A DNA stretch of 41,572 bases from CAJBLF01 sp964545415. Lineage in GTDB: Bacteria; Patescibacteriota; Gracilibacteria; Absconditabacterales; Absconditicoccaceae. Shown here piece after piece: positions 17,057-27,161 of this stretch (position 1 is the first letter of the stretch; each line of letters opens with the position of its first letter). The stretch is taken from positions 1-41,572 of the forward strand of contig CAZJFP010000010.1 of NCBI GenBank assembly GCA_964545415.1, given 5' to 3'. The notes under the pieces were generated by a model. It saw nothing but the letters and a program-made list of their open reading frames with translations. It did no database searches and was not told the origin of the DNA. The position numbers were made by a program, and so were the translations under genes.

Positions 17057-18352
17057 TTAAAATATTATAGTACATATAGTTCCTTTGTTTACTTTGCTGG
17101 TTATATCTATTGTCCAGCCATGTTTTTCTACAAGCAACTTGGTGAGATATAATCCTAGTCCAAAACTTTTGGTATCCGTTTTCGATTGATCAGCTTGTCG
17201 GAATCTTTCTCGGATATGCTCGAGATCCTTTTCCGTTATCCCCTTACCGGTATCTTTGATGATGAGATTTTTATTATCTAAACTTATCTCGATTTTTCAT
17301 CCTTCAGAGGTGAATTTGTATGCGTTTTCAAGGATGTTCTTGATAATAATGCTCCAACTGTTCTTATGGACTTTTTTTGAAATATTTTTTTGTATATGTT
17401 CCGTGAGCATTATCTCCTTTTCATTATAGATCTTTTGTACATCATGCACGACCATGTCTGTAAATTCACTGATATCCGTTTGTTCTTTGGAAAGTGTTTC
17501 CAGTGCTTCAAGTCTACTAATGGTGACCAATGTCTCCAAAAGATTATTCATTCCTTTCAATTGTTGCTTGAGATTGTCCAATCCCTGTTCGTATCTTTTT
17601 GTTTTCATGGCATAATCGATTTCCGTACTCATACTCATGAGCGGTGTCTTCAATTCGTGCGATGCGTTGGTTACGAAATCTTTGAGACTCAATGTCTGCT
17701 TATGAATCTTTTCTAATACTTCATTGAATTTTTTGCTGACTCTATTGATCTCATCATCGGGATGCCCGTCAATCTCGATTTTCTCGTTCAGGTTGTCGAT
17801 ATGCAATGTGTCGAGGAATCAGAGAAGTGTATGTAATTTTTTTAATGATGTTCTTACGAAGAAGAGCGATAGAATATATGCTATGGCTCAAAAGACGACC
17901 ATCAGATAGAGACTGATCCGGATCAGGTTCTTCTGTACGGTCATATGTTGGGTGACATTCGTTACGAGTAATTGATCGTTCATTTGTTTGTACATAAAGT
18001 ACATATCATCCACTTTTGCGATATTTTTCCATCGATGGAGCTGGAGAAGTGTTTGTCATTCGGGGCTACTAATATTGAATATTTCTGCTTCAGGCATCCT
18101 GTTTTTTCCTAGTACCATCTTCTGCTTCATAAATGGATTCGGCCTTGGTGGTATCAAAGCGGCTTGTTTATTATACCGATTCTGAAAAAAAATCCCATTA
18201 GCCAAAAGACTGAACAACAACACAATAAGTATCGTGAAAAGCGTGAACTTTAGACTGATCTGCGTAGATGTTCTGAGATGCTTGAATGAAAATCACTTAT
18301 TTCCCCGTAGTTCCTGAAAGTGCTCCTTGATGTCGTGGAGGATATTTTCCAT
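17057..18352 (-). CDS. Membrane sensor histidine kinase
   Basis: 431 residues with five UGA glycines. Transmembrane helices at about 35-54 and 147-166 flank an extracytoplasmic sensor of about 90 residues rich in Met, Pro and Asn (PRPNPFMKQKMVLGKNRM). HAMP-like linker about 167-215, then the H-box FVTNASHELKTPL with phospho-accepting His232. ATPase domain: N-box ILENAYKFTSEG, G1 KDTGKGI, F/G2 KSFGLGLYLTKLLVEKHG. First gene of the kinase-regulator operon, driven by operator A. The methionines in the sensor domain and in the target proteins suggest a metal or envelope-stress signal, which is inference. Confidence 0.93.
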
Positions 18353-18383
18353 ATCCGATTAGAAAGGATAAAAACTATTTTTT

Positions 18384-18416
18384 TATATAGTCACTTACCT
18401 TAAATAAACATTAAAT
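18384..18416 (-). promoter_or_regulatory. Predicted response-regulator operator A and -10
   Basis: Minus strand ATTTAATGTTTATTTAAGG: two half-sites 11 bp apart, then after nine bases TATATA (18389-18384). The kinase start codon is at 18352. Indicates autoregulation of the two-component system. Confidence 0.65.
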
Positions 18417-18432
18417 CGTAAATTACTAGGTT

Positions 18433-18462
18433 TAAAAAAAATCCGCCTAGTGTGGATTTTTT
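18433..18462 (-). terminator. Terminator after the GNAT gene
   Basis: Stem AAATCCGC/GTGGATTT with A run on the left and T run on the right, starting at the stop codon of the GNAT gene; could work in both directions. Confidence 0.75.
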
Positions 18463-18932
18463 CTATAGTTCTGCTTCCAAAACCAAAGCATAATCTTTAA
18501 AATTGTTTTTCCTATAAAATTTAATTGCTCATTCGTTTTGGGCAGATGCCTCAACTCTGAGTTTACCTACATGTTTCGTTGTACACCATTCAACGAATGC
18601 AGTATACAATTGTTTACCAATTCACTGAGATCTAAATTCATCCAAAACGAAAGTGTTTTCTAACTCTGCAAGGATTGGCAGATTTCTATATGCTTCTCAT
18701 GTACTTAGTCCGCCACATAAGTAGCCAACGATTTTTCAACTATGGCGACGAGTACACAGCCATCATCTTGAGAAATTCTATCCTGATAATATTTGGTTCC
18801 TGCTGCACTGAAAGTCCAATTCATATCTAATAAATGATCATATTCCTTCTGTTCTTTTTCAAATAATTTTAGATTCAACTCTTGCACTTTTTGTATATCA
18901 TTCAGTGTCGCTTGTCTAATTGCTACATCCAT
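18463..18932 (-). pseudogene. GNAT N-acetyltransferase, frameshifted
   Basis: The first frame (18932 down to about 18737) gives AIRQATLNDIQKVQELNLKLF and ends GCVLVAIVEKS, then falls out of frame and stops at 18705. The shifted frame continues with GYLCGGLSTGEAYRNLP, ELENTFVLDEFRSQGIGKQLY (the acetyl-CoA pyrophosphate loop, canonical R-x-x-G-x-G/A) and VEASAQNEGAIKFYRKNNF, ending in TAG at 18463-18465. Both halves together make a full GNAT domain of about 156 residues. One extra A in the A5 run at 18732-18736 (minus strand) would join them as VEKIVGYLCGG. The break is therefore either a sequencing error or a recent mutation; the rest shows no decay, and UGA glycines lie at conserved places (QGIG, NEGA). 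Confidence 0.85.
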
Positions 18933-18964
18933 GATAGTAGAGTAGATAGTAAAATACTAGCAAT

Positions 18965-18993
18965 AAAAAATCCCCCAGAGGTTTGGAGGATTT
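18965..18993 (-). terminator. Terminator of gene 19009-20127
   Basis: Stem AAATCC...GGATTT extended by CCA/TGG with a six-base loop; A run on the left gives the U tract for minus-strand transcription. Lies 15 bases past the stop codon. Confidence 0.7.
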
Positions 18994-19008
18994 CCATAGG
19001 AGAATTTT

Positions 19009-20127
19009 TTACAATGTTGTATCAGTGACTATCTTGCCTTTCACACATCCGTTCAATACATTTCTCTTCTCTGCTTCAGCTCGGAATTTTGTCAATACAT
19101 TGGATGTAGTGTAGGTTACTGGCCGTTTTTCCAACAATCACTTCATCACGATATAGCTTTCGCAGACGATATATTTGCTTGGATTGGTTGTCTTTCCGAT
19201 CATCTTGTTGGCATATGCTGTTCTTCGTTCGGCATAGTAAGGATTCTTGGTAGTGACATAAGTAAAGGACATGTCTTTTTTGGTGATCAACGGTATCTCG
19301 TTTTTTTTGAGAAGATAAATAACAGCATCCATAAGTGTTTGTTTGCCTATTGTGGTAGGAGTGATAGGGTCAGGAGTATCAAGTGTGTCTATAGATGTTC
19401 CTAGAACAGCACCTGTCTCTTCTTGGATATCTGTGCTAGTTCCACTGAATATATTGGAAGAGATATCCTGGATTCCTGTCATGTCTCACAATCACGTTCC
19501 CAATACCGTTCCTTCTCCTGTAAAGATGTACCCATCAGTAGGGATCTTATCTTGTCCGAGAAAATTCTGTGCTACATAATCTTGGAAGCTTGCTTGATAT
19601 TCGTTATATACCTGATAATAGTCATATGCGGTCAATGCAACACTGACAATCAAGAGTATGAGATAAATCTTGGTTCCTATCAATGCCCAGAAATGCTTGC
19701 TGATACGATGTTTGAAGATCAACGTCAATGACAAGAAAAAAATGAATCCCAAGATTAATGAGAAGAGCAACATCGCTTCTACAGCTCCACTATTGTAGAG
19801 AAACATAAAGAAGATAATGATTGCTATGACAAAACTTATGATAAAAGGCATCACTAATTCTGATTTTTTCTTGTGCTCTTTGACCGTACTGCGAAAATGT
19901 TCATGGAAAGAGACACTAGGTTCTTTCATAATGACTTTTTTCTCTACATCTTTTTCTTCGGATGTATTACCCTCTACGGTAGAATATAATGCGCCTATCA
20001 AAATGATAGCTACTAGATTGATAGCACTCAACCGGAAAAAATTGCCTTGTCCTCGTAATAGTCCTATAATCAACGGCTGTAGCACGAAAAAATAGATGCT
20101 GAACAAAAGAAAGAGGTTTTTTTTCAT
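19009..20127 (-). CDS. Multi-pass membrane protein with exported C-terminal domain
   Basis: 372 residues with three UGA glycines in the middle. Helices at about 4-24, 29-48, 90-110, 115-138 and 148-170, with a charged cytoplasmic loop (NTSEEKDVEKKVIMKEP) between the second and third. A Gly/Thr/Ser/Ile-rich linker (TGEGTVLGTGLGDMTGIQDISSN...) leads to a C-terminal domain (about 275-372) with two cysteines (IVCESYIV and LNGCVKG). I do not recognise the family. TTGACA at 20158-20153 (minus strand) may be part of its promoter. Confidence 0.75.
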
Positions 20128-20218
20128 AGAGCCATATAATATTAAATAAAGATGTCAACTATTTTTACATATATATGTGCATATATATAAAATACAGAGC
20201 ATTTTTCAAGTCCAAAAG

Positions 20219-20246
20219 TTGCAAAATTTTTACAAAGGGATACAAT
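20219..20246 (+). promoter_or_regulatory. Sigma-70-type promoter of the pilin/TraC operon
   Basis: TTGCAA (20219-20224), 16-base spacer, TACAAT (20241-20246); start codon at 20299. Confidence 0.5.
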
Positions 20247-20298
20247 TATATCGATAGTCAAAGTACTGTTTTGACGCTTTATATTCTCGACAAGCCTT

Positions 20299-20790
20299 AT
20301 GAAAAAATTCATGCTCGCAGCTATCGTTATGTATGCAAGCCTGATCGTGGTCTGATACGCACAGATGATAGTCCCTGATTCTACTAATTATATCCTTACC
20401 GAACAGGAAAGTTCTGTGTTAGTGTCCGAGGATATAAAAGATCCGCTCAGAGGAGGAGCATACAATATCGTATCTCCAGAAGACGGATCAGGATTGGCTG
20501 CAGGTATCGTAGGTGTAGGAGATCAGATACAGACACACGAAACAGCGCAGACAAAAGTCATGGATCTCGTCAAGAGTATCATAAACTATGCATTATGAAT
20601 GCTTGGCTTGGTAGCTTTGGTATATTTGATCTATCACGGATTCCTTATAGTGACCGCTACGGGTGATGATACCCAATACAAGAAAGGGCTCAAAGGAATC
20701 AAATTTGCCGCTATAGCTATAGCAGGTATCGGTGCTAGTTGGCTTATTGTGAGCGGAATATTCCGATTAATAGCTTTAATTATTTGATAA
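20299..20790 (+). CDS. T4SS pilin-like protein (TrbC/VirB2-type)
   Basis: 163 residues with three UGA glycines, the last just before the TAA. Signal peptide at about 1-21 ending GYAQ, a polar stretch of about 75 residues, then two hydrophobic helices at about 95-118 and 130-160 joined by a short basic loop (TATGDDTQYKKGLKGIKF). Two closely spaced C-terminal helices after a signal peptide are the mark of VirB2/TrbC pilins, and candidate-phyla genomes often carry such proteins next to VirB4 and VirB6 genes. The next gene is six bases away and has the same plan; a TraC/VirB4-N-like gene follows. Confidence 0.75.
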
Positions 20791-20796
20791 TACGCT

Positions 20797-21330
20797 ATGA
20801 TTGAATCATTGTGGCACAAAACATTGTTTGGTATCTTCTCTATCTTCGGAACAGCTTTTGCGGTAATTGGATCTTTGCCTGGGGTAGTATCAGCTCAATT
20901 CTCAGAATCTGAGTCAGCGTTCCCTTACGAAATCCAAGGACAGGAATATGTCGAAGGCAGTGAAACAACGGACATCGCATCAGGACTTATCGCTCCTGAG
21001 ATCAAAGAGAATACGAGTCTTATCAAGAGATTGACGGATTATTTCAGACTCAGTGATACGCAATACTATCAAGAGAATACAGAGACGCCAGCGACCAATT
21101 ACGTCAAACGAATATTAAATATTCTTCTCGGGCTCGTGAGCTTCCTTTCGCTTGTTATGATCATCTTCGCATTCTATCTTATCTTCTTTTCCAAAGGAGA
21201 GGAGGCGGTCGGAAAGGCCAAGAAGATCTTGATCGGCGTGGGTATAGCGCTTGCTATCATGGGATTATCACGATTTATCGCAAGCTTCTTCTTCGATATC
21301 TATGGAACCGTAACAGGCACAGGAATATAG
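20797..21330 (+). CDS. Second T4SS pilin-like protein
   Basis: 177 residues, no UGA codon. Signal peptide at about 1-33 (GSLPGVVSAQF), polar middle with a short helical part, then hydrophobic helices at about 108-132 and 142-172 with the basic loop SKGEEAVGKAKK between them. Same architecture as the preceding protein. The pair may be major and minor pilins, or one pilin and one membrane component. Confidence 0.75.
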   Translation: MIESLWHKTLFGIFSIFGTAFAVIGSLPGVVSAQFSESESAFPYEIQGQEYVEGSETTDIASGLIAPEIKENTSLIKRLTDYFRLSDTQYYQENTETPATNYVKRILNILLGLVSFLSLVMIIFAFYLIFFSKGEEAVGKAKKILIGVGIALAIMGLSRFIASFFFDIYGTVTGTGI

Positions 21331-21354
21331 TTTTACCTTCTTTTTTGCTAACAC

Positions 21355-22056
21355 ATGTTGTTTGCTCTCTGAGATCAAAACAAAATCCAGAAAAAATCGC
21401 ATGAGAATCTCTTCAATACCGAGACGATGTTACCGATCTCCGAAATCAGAAACGACACTATCATCATGAAGGATTGAGGGCTCAGAGCTATCCTCAGGAT
21501 CAATGGACTGAATCTCGATCTCAAAAATTTTGATGAGCAGCAGATTGTCCTTGAACAATACAAAAAATTCCTCAACGGATTGGAGTTTCCTATGCAGATA
21601 TTGGTTCGCAATACATTCTTGGATCTCTCAAGTTATCTTACCTATATCAAAGGCAATATAGATGTGATAGAAAATCCTGTCTTGAAGAGACAAGGAGAAG
21701 CATATTATAGATTCCTCCAAAATATCGATATGCAGCAAGGATTGATCTACAATAAGGAATTTTATATCATTGTGCCATATTACGAAAGTGAGCAGGATAA
21801 AAGTTCTATCCAGAGATCACGATGGGGAAAATTGCTCGATGTGCTCAATGCAAAAGATACCATAGAGAAGATAGTCCAAAGATACAGACAATTCCTTAAA
21901 GGAAGAAACGGATTGGAAACGAGAGTGAATCTTGTTGTCGATGGACTTGGTGGTATGTGAATAGGTGCAGAGAAACTGCCTACATCTGATGTTATCAGTC
22001 TTTTGTTCCGTTGCTACAATCCATTGCTTCATAGCTCTCAAGCACCGATTAAATAG
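21355..22056 (+). CDS. TraC/VirB4 N-terminal-domain-like protein
   Basis: 233 residues with three UGA glycines. The opening (ETMLPISEIRNDTIIMKDGGLRAILRINGLNL) is the beta-rich start of VirB4/TraC-type T4SS ATPases, followed by FDEQQIVLEQYKKFLNGLEFPMQILVRN. The ATPase domain with Walker motifs is absent, so this is a stand-alone N-terminal domain; such split VirB4 genes are common in candidate-phyla T4SS-like clusters (general knowledge). The ATPase gene is not in the window. Followed by a terminator. It belongs functionally with the VirB6-like genes at 31080-35579. Confidence 0.75.
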
Positions 22057-22080
22057 TGATATTGTACGTCTATATCATAC

Positions 22081-22109
22081 AAAAAAATCCGTGGATACGG
22101 ATTTTTTTT
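22081..22109. terminator. Terminator of the pilin/TraC operon
   Basis: Stem AATCCGT/ACGGATT with loop GGAT, A run before and T run after; probably bidirectional. Confidence 0.85.
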
Positions 22110-22110
22110 C

Positions 22111-22241
22111 TAATTAACAATGAATAATGAAAAATGAATAATGTTGTTTCTTGTTTTGATATGAACTATTGTGTATTATAATAGTCTATGAACAAAACAA
22201 ATCATACATTATTCATTCTCAATTTTCAATTCTCAATTTTT
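22111..22241. repeat. Palindromic intergenic element with ATAGTCTAT core, copy 2
   Basis: AACAATGAATAATGAAAAATGAATAATG on one side and CATTATTCATTCTCAATTTTCAATTCTCAATT on the other, with core GAACTATTGTGTATTATAATAGTCTATG. Same layout as 10394-10510. Confidence 0.7.
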
Positions 22242-22243
22242 TA

Positions 22244-23353
22244 TTATATCTTCATGTCGATATCATATTTCTTTTCTTCGCAATACTTTTTCGCTTTTTC
22301 GTAGATCTCATCACATTTCTGCACTCGTTCCTCTTTGCCTTCTCCTCTGTCGATTTGCTGTTGGTATCGTCCTTTTCTTCTTTCGATCTCCGCCAATGAA
22401 GCGACACAGCAGATTTCATCATTCGTTATTGCCATGCCTGCACAGCTGATACCCATATCGGTAGGGGATTGGTATTTGACCATATAATTTTTGTGATTGA
22501 CTATTTTTTTTGCAATATTCATGACGACATCAAAAGCTTCCATATCCCTATTGTAATTTACTGCATCTATGCCATACGCTTTTTTGTGATAGGTATCCAT
22601 CATATTTCCATCGCCGATATCGACAGTAGCAGCTTCGTAGGCAAGATTCACTGGATGATTGAAAGGGAGATTTCGGACTGGAAAAGTCTCGTATTTCGCA
22701 TATCCTGATTTCACGTCGATCTGATGATCGTTGTAGATCTGTCCGAGACAGGTGGACATCTTTCCGCTGCTAGAGGCTGCTCATGTGACGAGAATAAGGT
22801 TCTTGGTCAGTGGGATGTGATCATCATTGCCGAATCCGTCTTCGCTGAGAATGGTATCTGTGTTGTAAGGATATCAGGTTATTTTGTATCTTTCTCGGAC
22901 CCTATATTGTTTTCTTTGAAAATCTTTTTCGAATTCGAGGATGACATCAAACATATTGCCGATATCGATATTGTTGATGACGATATGCGGTTTGATGCCA
23001 GTATTTTTTTCTATGATTCTCACCATCTGATAGACATACTCCTTGTAGTCGATATCTTTGTTGCTCAATTGCCTATTGGATAAGATATCATTTGCATTCA
23101 CACAAAATAATATTTCTGCCTGACTTTTTAACGATGTGAAAATCTCCTTCTTCGATTCCGGATCGAATCCTGGGAGGACTCTCGCTGCGTGTGCGTCATA
23201 CATGAATTTTCCACCGATTTCAAGATACAATCTTCCTCATGAAAAATTAGCGATCCTATCGAGGATTTTCTCTTTTTGGAGTCTGATATATTTTTCACCA
23301 TCGAAGCCATCTTTCTTGTAGTTGATGATGTCGGTTGAGTTGATTGTATTCAT
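22244..23353 (-). CDS. DUF1846 family protein
   Basis: 369 residues with three UGA glycines. The start GFDGEKYIRLQKEKILDRI, then GGRLYLEIGGKFMYDAHAARVLPGF matches the conserved N-terminus of DUF1846 proteins, and LVTGAASSSGKMSTCLGQIYND fits their phosphate-binding-loop-like centre, followed by KYETFPVRNLPFNHPVNLAYEAATVDIGD. The family is widespread in Firmicutes; its function is unknown although structures have been solved. Typical members are near 490-500 residues, so this one seems to lack the C-terminal part: it ends with a charged helix after EIERRKGRYQQQIDRGEG. The gene is flanked by repeats on both sides. Confidence 0.85.
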
Positions 23354-23454
23354 GCGGAAACGCAAAAGATAAAGATAACTAAGTATATGCGTTCCTCGGA
23401 ATTTTTGCAAAAAATAGCAGTAAATACCGTATATTTACTTGCGTTTTATTCAAA

Positions 23455-23603
23455 AATTAACGTAATACGCTCGTTTTGCTCGCGTAATGAGCCCGTTGGG
23501 TGTAATGAGCCTCGCGTAATATCTATTACCATCCATTACGATTCATTACATTCCGAAGGAATACATTACGGACGAAGTCCAAATTACATCACGAAGTGAT
23601 TTA
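23455..23603. repeat. CGTAATG/CATTACG intergenic repeat
   Basis: Repeated CGTAAT, GTAATGAGCC and CATTAC words; TTCCGAAGGAA and ACGGACGAAGTCC/ATCACGAAGTGAT are small palindromes. Shares GACGAAGT and CGTAAT words with 35690-35850. No gene. Confidence 0.6.
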
Positions 23604-26600
23604 TTACTTAATTATTTTTCCGTTGTCTAGAGTAATAACATCATCTGCAAATTTCAAAATATTCCTGTCATGTTCGATCATCAGGATAGTATCTCATTTA
23701 TCCAAGAACTCTTTGATCACTCTCATCAATTTTAAGATATCTTCAGCATGAAGTCAGACGGTAGGTTCATCTAGGAAATACATGGTATGTCCTTTGTATG
23801 ATTTCAAGAGGTGCTTCACGAGTTTCAATCTCTGGCTCTCTCCTCACGAAAGCGTATGCGCCGGTTGTCCCATTCTCAGATAGCCGAGTCCGATATCCAC
23901 CATCAGCTGCAGATCATCGCGGATATGATCGATTTCCGCAAAAAATTCCAAAGCGTCCTTTACATACATATGCAAGACTTCATCGATGCTTTTGCCTCTC
24001 CGTTTGATTCAGAGAATCTCTGTTTTATATCTTTTCCCATTACACAATTCGCACGGGATATAGGTGTCCGGCAAAAATTGCAGTTCCACTTTTTTGTATC
24101 CATAACCATCACAAGCAGGACAAGCTCATTTATTAGAATTGAAACTATAGTAACTTGCATTGAATCACAGATATTTGCTTTCCGTCGTTCCTGCAAAGAG
24201 CTGTCTGATGCTATCGAAGGTGCCGATAAAAGTAGCAGGGCATGATCTTGGTGTTTTACCTATGCTTGTCTGATCTACGTAGATAGTATTCTTGATTTCT
24301 TCATGACCGATGATAGTTTCCACTGCCAAGTCCTTGTGAAACTCTTGCATAGCTAAATTTTCAAAGTGTTCGTATTTTTCCTTGTTCATTACCGGTGCGG
24401 CAAGAATATCTGTCCGATTCCATCATTGTTTCAATAGTGCCAACCTGATGAAACTCTGGATGAATTTTTGTTTTTCATTCAAGAATCTGAACAGGGTGGT
24501 ATACATCAACGTTGTTTTTCCTGCTCCGGACGGTCAGGTGATGATAGTGAATGTTCAGAGTCTAATCTGCACATCGATACCCTGAAGGTTGTATTTGGAT
24601 GCTTTTTTGATCTTGATATAATTGTTGGATGGTGTATGTTCAAAATTCGCAGTCACTTTTTTCTTTCCCAAAATATATTGTGCGGTCAGCGTATTTGATT
24701 TTAAAAATTCATCGTAAGGTCCGTTGAACATTACTTCGCCTCAAAAATCTCAGGCTCCAGGACCGATTTCTACGACCCGATCGGATGCTTTGATGAATTC
24801 CTCATTATGTTCTACGACGACGATAGTATTTCCCATCTCTCTCAATTTTTTGATAGCGACGATAGCTCTATTGATCTCCCTGATGTCGAGTCCGATAGTC
24901 GGTTCATCGAGGACATAGATGATCCCTGTCAGTTTGTTTCCGAGTTGTTTCGCTAATCTCAATCTTTGGATCTCTCATCCGGAAAGCGTATCGATACCTC
25001 TATTTAAGCTCAGATATCCAAGTCACAATTCCTGGATGGTTTTGGCTCTGTCGGTGAGCGGATTGACGATCCTTTCCACGAGCGTAGCATCTTTGATAGT
25101 ATTTGTTTTGTACAGATCGATGAATGCTATGAGGTCATTCAGTTGCATTCTCTGCAATTCCGCTATATTGAATTTAGCTCAAAGCTCCAAGCATCAACCA
25201 GAAAGCTGTGTTTTAGACGACTTTGTGCTTCAAACTTTAGGCTTCAAACTAAGGAATACATTCAGACTCTCTTTTTTTAGTCTTGCTCCATTGCACTCAG
25301 GACAGGTTTTCATATCGAGCATCGCCTGAAAGTCTAGGGTCAAAAGTCCTTTTGAATATTGATCTTTTATAATCTCTTCGATACCCTTATAATACATGCT
25401 CATATATTTCCCGCCATAATTCACTCTGATCAATTCTTCATCTCAGAATAATACGACATGTTGGAATCGTTCCGGCAGATCCTTCCATAATTTGTCGGGG
25501 TCGATACTGTATTTTTGTGCTAATTTCAATAGCAATGACTGTCCAAGATTGGAGTCTCTCCATGGCAAAATAGCTTTCATATACGGACTCATGGGATCTA
25601 AGATCTTATCAAAATCCACTTGCAGGATTTCTCCGATACCGTGACAGAGTGCACATGCTCATTCCTGTTTGTTTGGCGAAAAGTGCTGCGTAGTAAATTC
25701 CGGATAGGTGATGTTACAGTCAGGACAGTACATCTTATCGGTGAATCGTTGAATCTCACTTTTGGCTTTTGCTCTTTTGGTTCATTTTTCCGTTACGAAG
25801 ATTCAGAATTTTTTGAATTCTCCGAGTATCTTGATGATATCTTCTTTTAATCTGGAAAGCTTCGCTTCTTCGACCGTCACTCTATCATAGATGCCGTAGA
25901 TATTTAGGGGAAAATATTCTGATGGAATATTCGGCGTCTCGAGGTAGAAATACTCTATTGGATCAAGGTTTCAGATTTCAGGTTTCAGGTTTCAGGTTTT
26001 CTTTTTTGCTCCCTGCTCCTTGTTTCTATTCCCTTGTTCCTGTTCCCTCGTCGCGTCAGCAACAATTAAGTAGCGCGTGAATCACTTTCCCTTTTCAACT
26101 TTATTCCTATTTTTTCTGACGAATTCCATAAGATCCTCTTTTTTTTCAAAATGGCCTGACTCCTGGAGAAGGTATATTTTCTGACTCATATAATGCTCTT
26201 GGATTTCATTCATGACTTGCTCTATGGTCTGCGGCTTGATTTCTTTTCCGCAGTTGTAGCAGTAGCTATCGCCGAGTTTTGCATACAATAATCTCAGGTA
26301 ATCATCGATTTCCGTCAACGTTCCGACCGAGCTTCTCGAATTACCTCATTTTTTGTTCTGTTCTATCGCTATGGCAGGGGAGAGTCAGCTGCAATGGTCG
26401 ATATCCGGCCTTTCTCCTAAATTGAAAAATTGTCTCAGATATGAGCTCAAAGATTCTATGTATCTATATTGTCCTTCCTTGTAGATAGTATCGAAGGCGA
26501 GCGACGATTTTCCTGATCCGGAAACACCCGTGATAGTGATTAGCTTGTTCTTGGGGATCTCTACATCGATATCCTTCAGGTTGTGAGTTTTTACTCCTTG

Positions 26601-26654
26601 AAATTTTATCGTTGCTTCGAAAGCACTGAGAGATGATACGATTTTTTTTGGCAT
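23604..26654 (-). CDS. uvrA: Excinuclease ABC subunit A
   Basis: 1,016 residues with many UGA glycines. UvrA finds bulky DNA damage and loads UvrB in nucleotide excision repair. N-terminal ATPase: Walker A ITGVSGSGKSSLAFDTIYKEG, then YIESLSSYLRQF, SGLSPAIAIEQNKK, NSRSSVGTLTEIDDYLRLL. Zinc-type pairs CYNC, MYCPDC and GACALC are present, as is the first ABC signature LSGGEIQRLRLA with LDEPTIGLD. Second ATPase: GPSGAGKTTLMY, the zinc pair GACPAC...CELC, the signature LSGGESQRLKL and FLDEPTVGLHAED. UGA codes one glycine of each LSGGE signature. Two low-complexity inserts not seen in normal UvrA (near 25165-25255 and 25965-26058) are repeat-derived. No uvrB or uvrC is nearby. Confidence 0.96.
25165..25255. 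repeat. Repeat-derived insert 2 in uvrA
   Basis: AGCTCCAAGCATCAACCAGAAAGC and GCTTCAAACTTTAGGCTTCAAACT are short direct and inverted words. Translated they add a segment like KPKVGSTKSSKTQLSGGCL between the C..C..GARL zinc region and the NIAELQRMQL helix, where normal UvrA has a short connector. Confidence 0.55.
25965..26058. repeat. Repeat-derived insert 1 in uvrA
   Basis: Four copies of TTTCAGGTTTCAG-like units followed by alternating CCTGCTCC/CCTTGTTCC/CTGTTCCC words. In frame on the minus strand they encode a Glu/Gln/Lys/Asn-rich stretch (TREQEQGNRNKEQGAKKK, then TGNLKPEIGNL). Such words are typical of intergenic repeats, not of coding DNA. Confidence 0.7.
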
Positions 26655-26711
26655 ACGCAAAAAAACATACGAAAATAAAGCAATCAAAAAGCATATGGAT
26701 TATTTTACGAA

Positions 26712-26864
26712 ATGCAAGGAATGAAAGAGAGAATGTTCCTTGATGCCAGAAAAAATCTCAGATATGCCAAGAAAAAACAATATATGCTTTTGTGTGAATG
26801 TAAACATTATATTGAAATAGATATTAAAATGTATACCATCTATGCTAACGAAAAAATAATATAA
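26712..26864 (+). CDS. Possible small ORF before the maturase
   Basis: 50 codons from ATG to TAA, Lys/Tyr/Met-rich (KKKQYMLLCECKHYIEIDIK) with a CEC pair. No Shine-Dalgarno site, no UGA. It lies between divergent uvrA and the maturase segment. It could be an extra peptide of the RiPP locus or chance in AT-rich DNA. Confidence 0.25.
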   Translation: MQGMKERMFLDARKNLRYAKKKQYMLLCECKHYIEIDIKMYTIYANEKII

Positions 26865-26909
26865 ACAAAAACACGGTCAAATATGTAAAAATCAAAATTT
26901 TTACAGCAG

Positions 26910-27083
26910 GTGGGAGATGAAAATAATGCATTATTTTTTCATTCTCTTCTGGGAAACCTATTCCTCTTGAATCAGGAATATATCGCGGTATTGAACAGTT
27001 TTCGTTCGCCGAGAGATATTACTGAAGAAGACAATCCTACGATCATACAAGAGCTTGTGGAAGCAAGATATCTTGTTGATTAA
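26910..27083 (+). pseudogene. Detached N-terminal (recognition-like) segment of the radical SAM maturase
   Basis: 57 codons in the same frame as the maturase, ending at TAA 27081-27083. The product, from NALFFHSLLGNLFLLNQEY through FRSPRDITEEDNP to IIQELVEARYLVD, looks like the N-terminal region that precedes the catalytic core of many SPASM peptide maturases (pattern: LxGxxxxLNxExxxxL...ELxxxxFLVD). After the TAA the frame goes on with DEDERKLLREKNISW, which naturally continues it. A normal ATG exists only in the next frame (26926, MHYFF), nine bases after GGGAG; one extra T in the T6 run 26934-26939 would connect it. So the gene may originally have started at 26926, and a single-base change makes the TAA. 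Confidence 0.6.
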
Positions 27084-27161
27084 GATGAAGATGAGCGAAA
27101 GCTCCTGAGAGAGAAAAATATCTCTTGGCTGCAATCATTCCGTGAGAAGAAAACAATTCGT

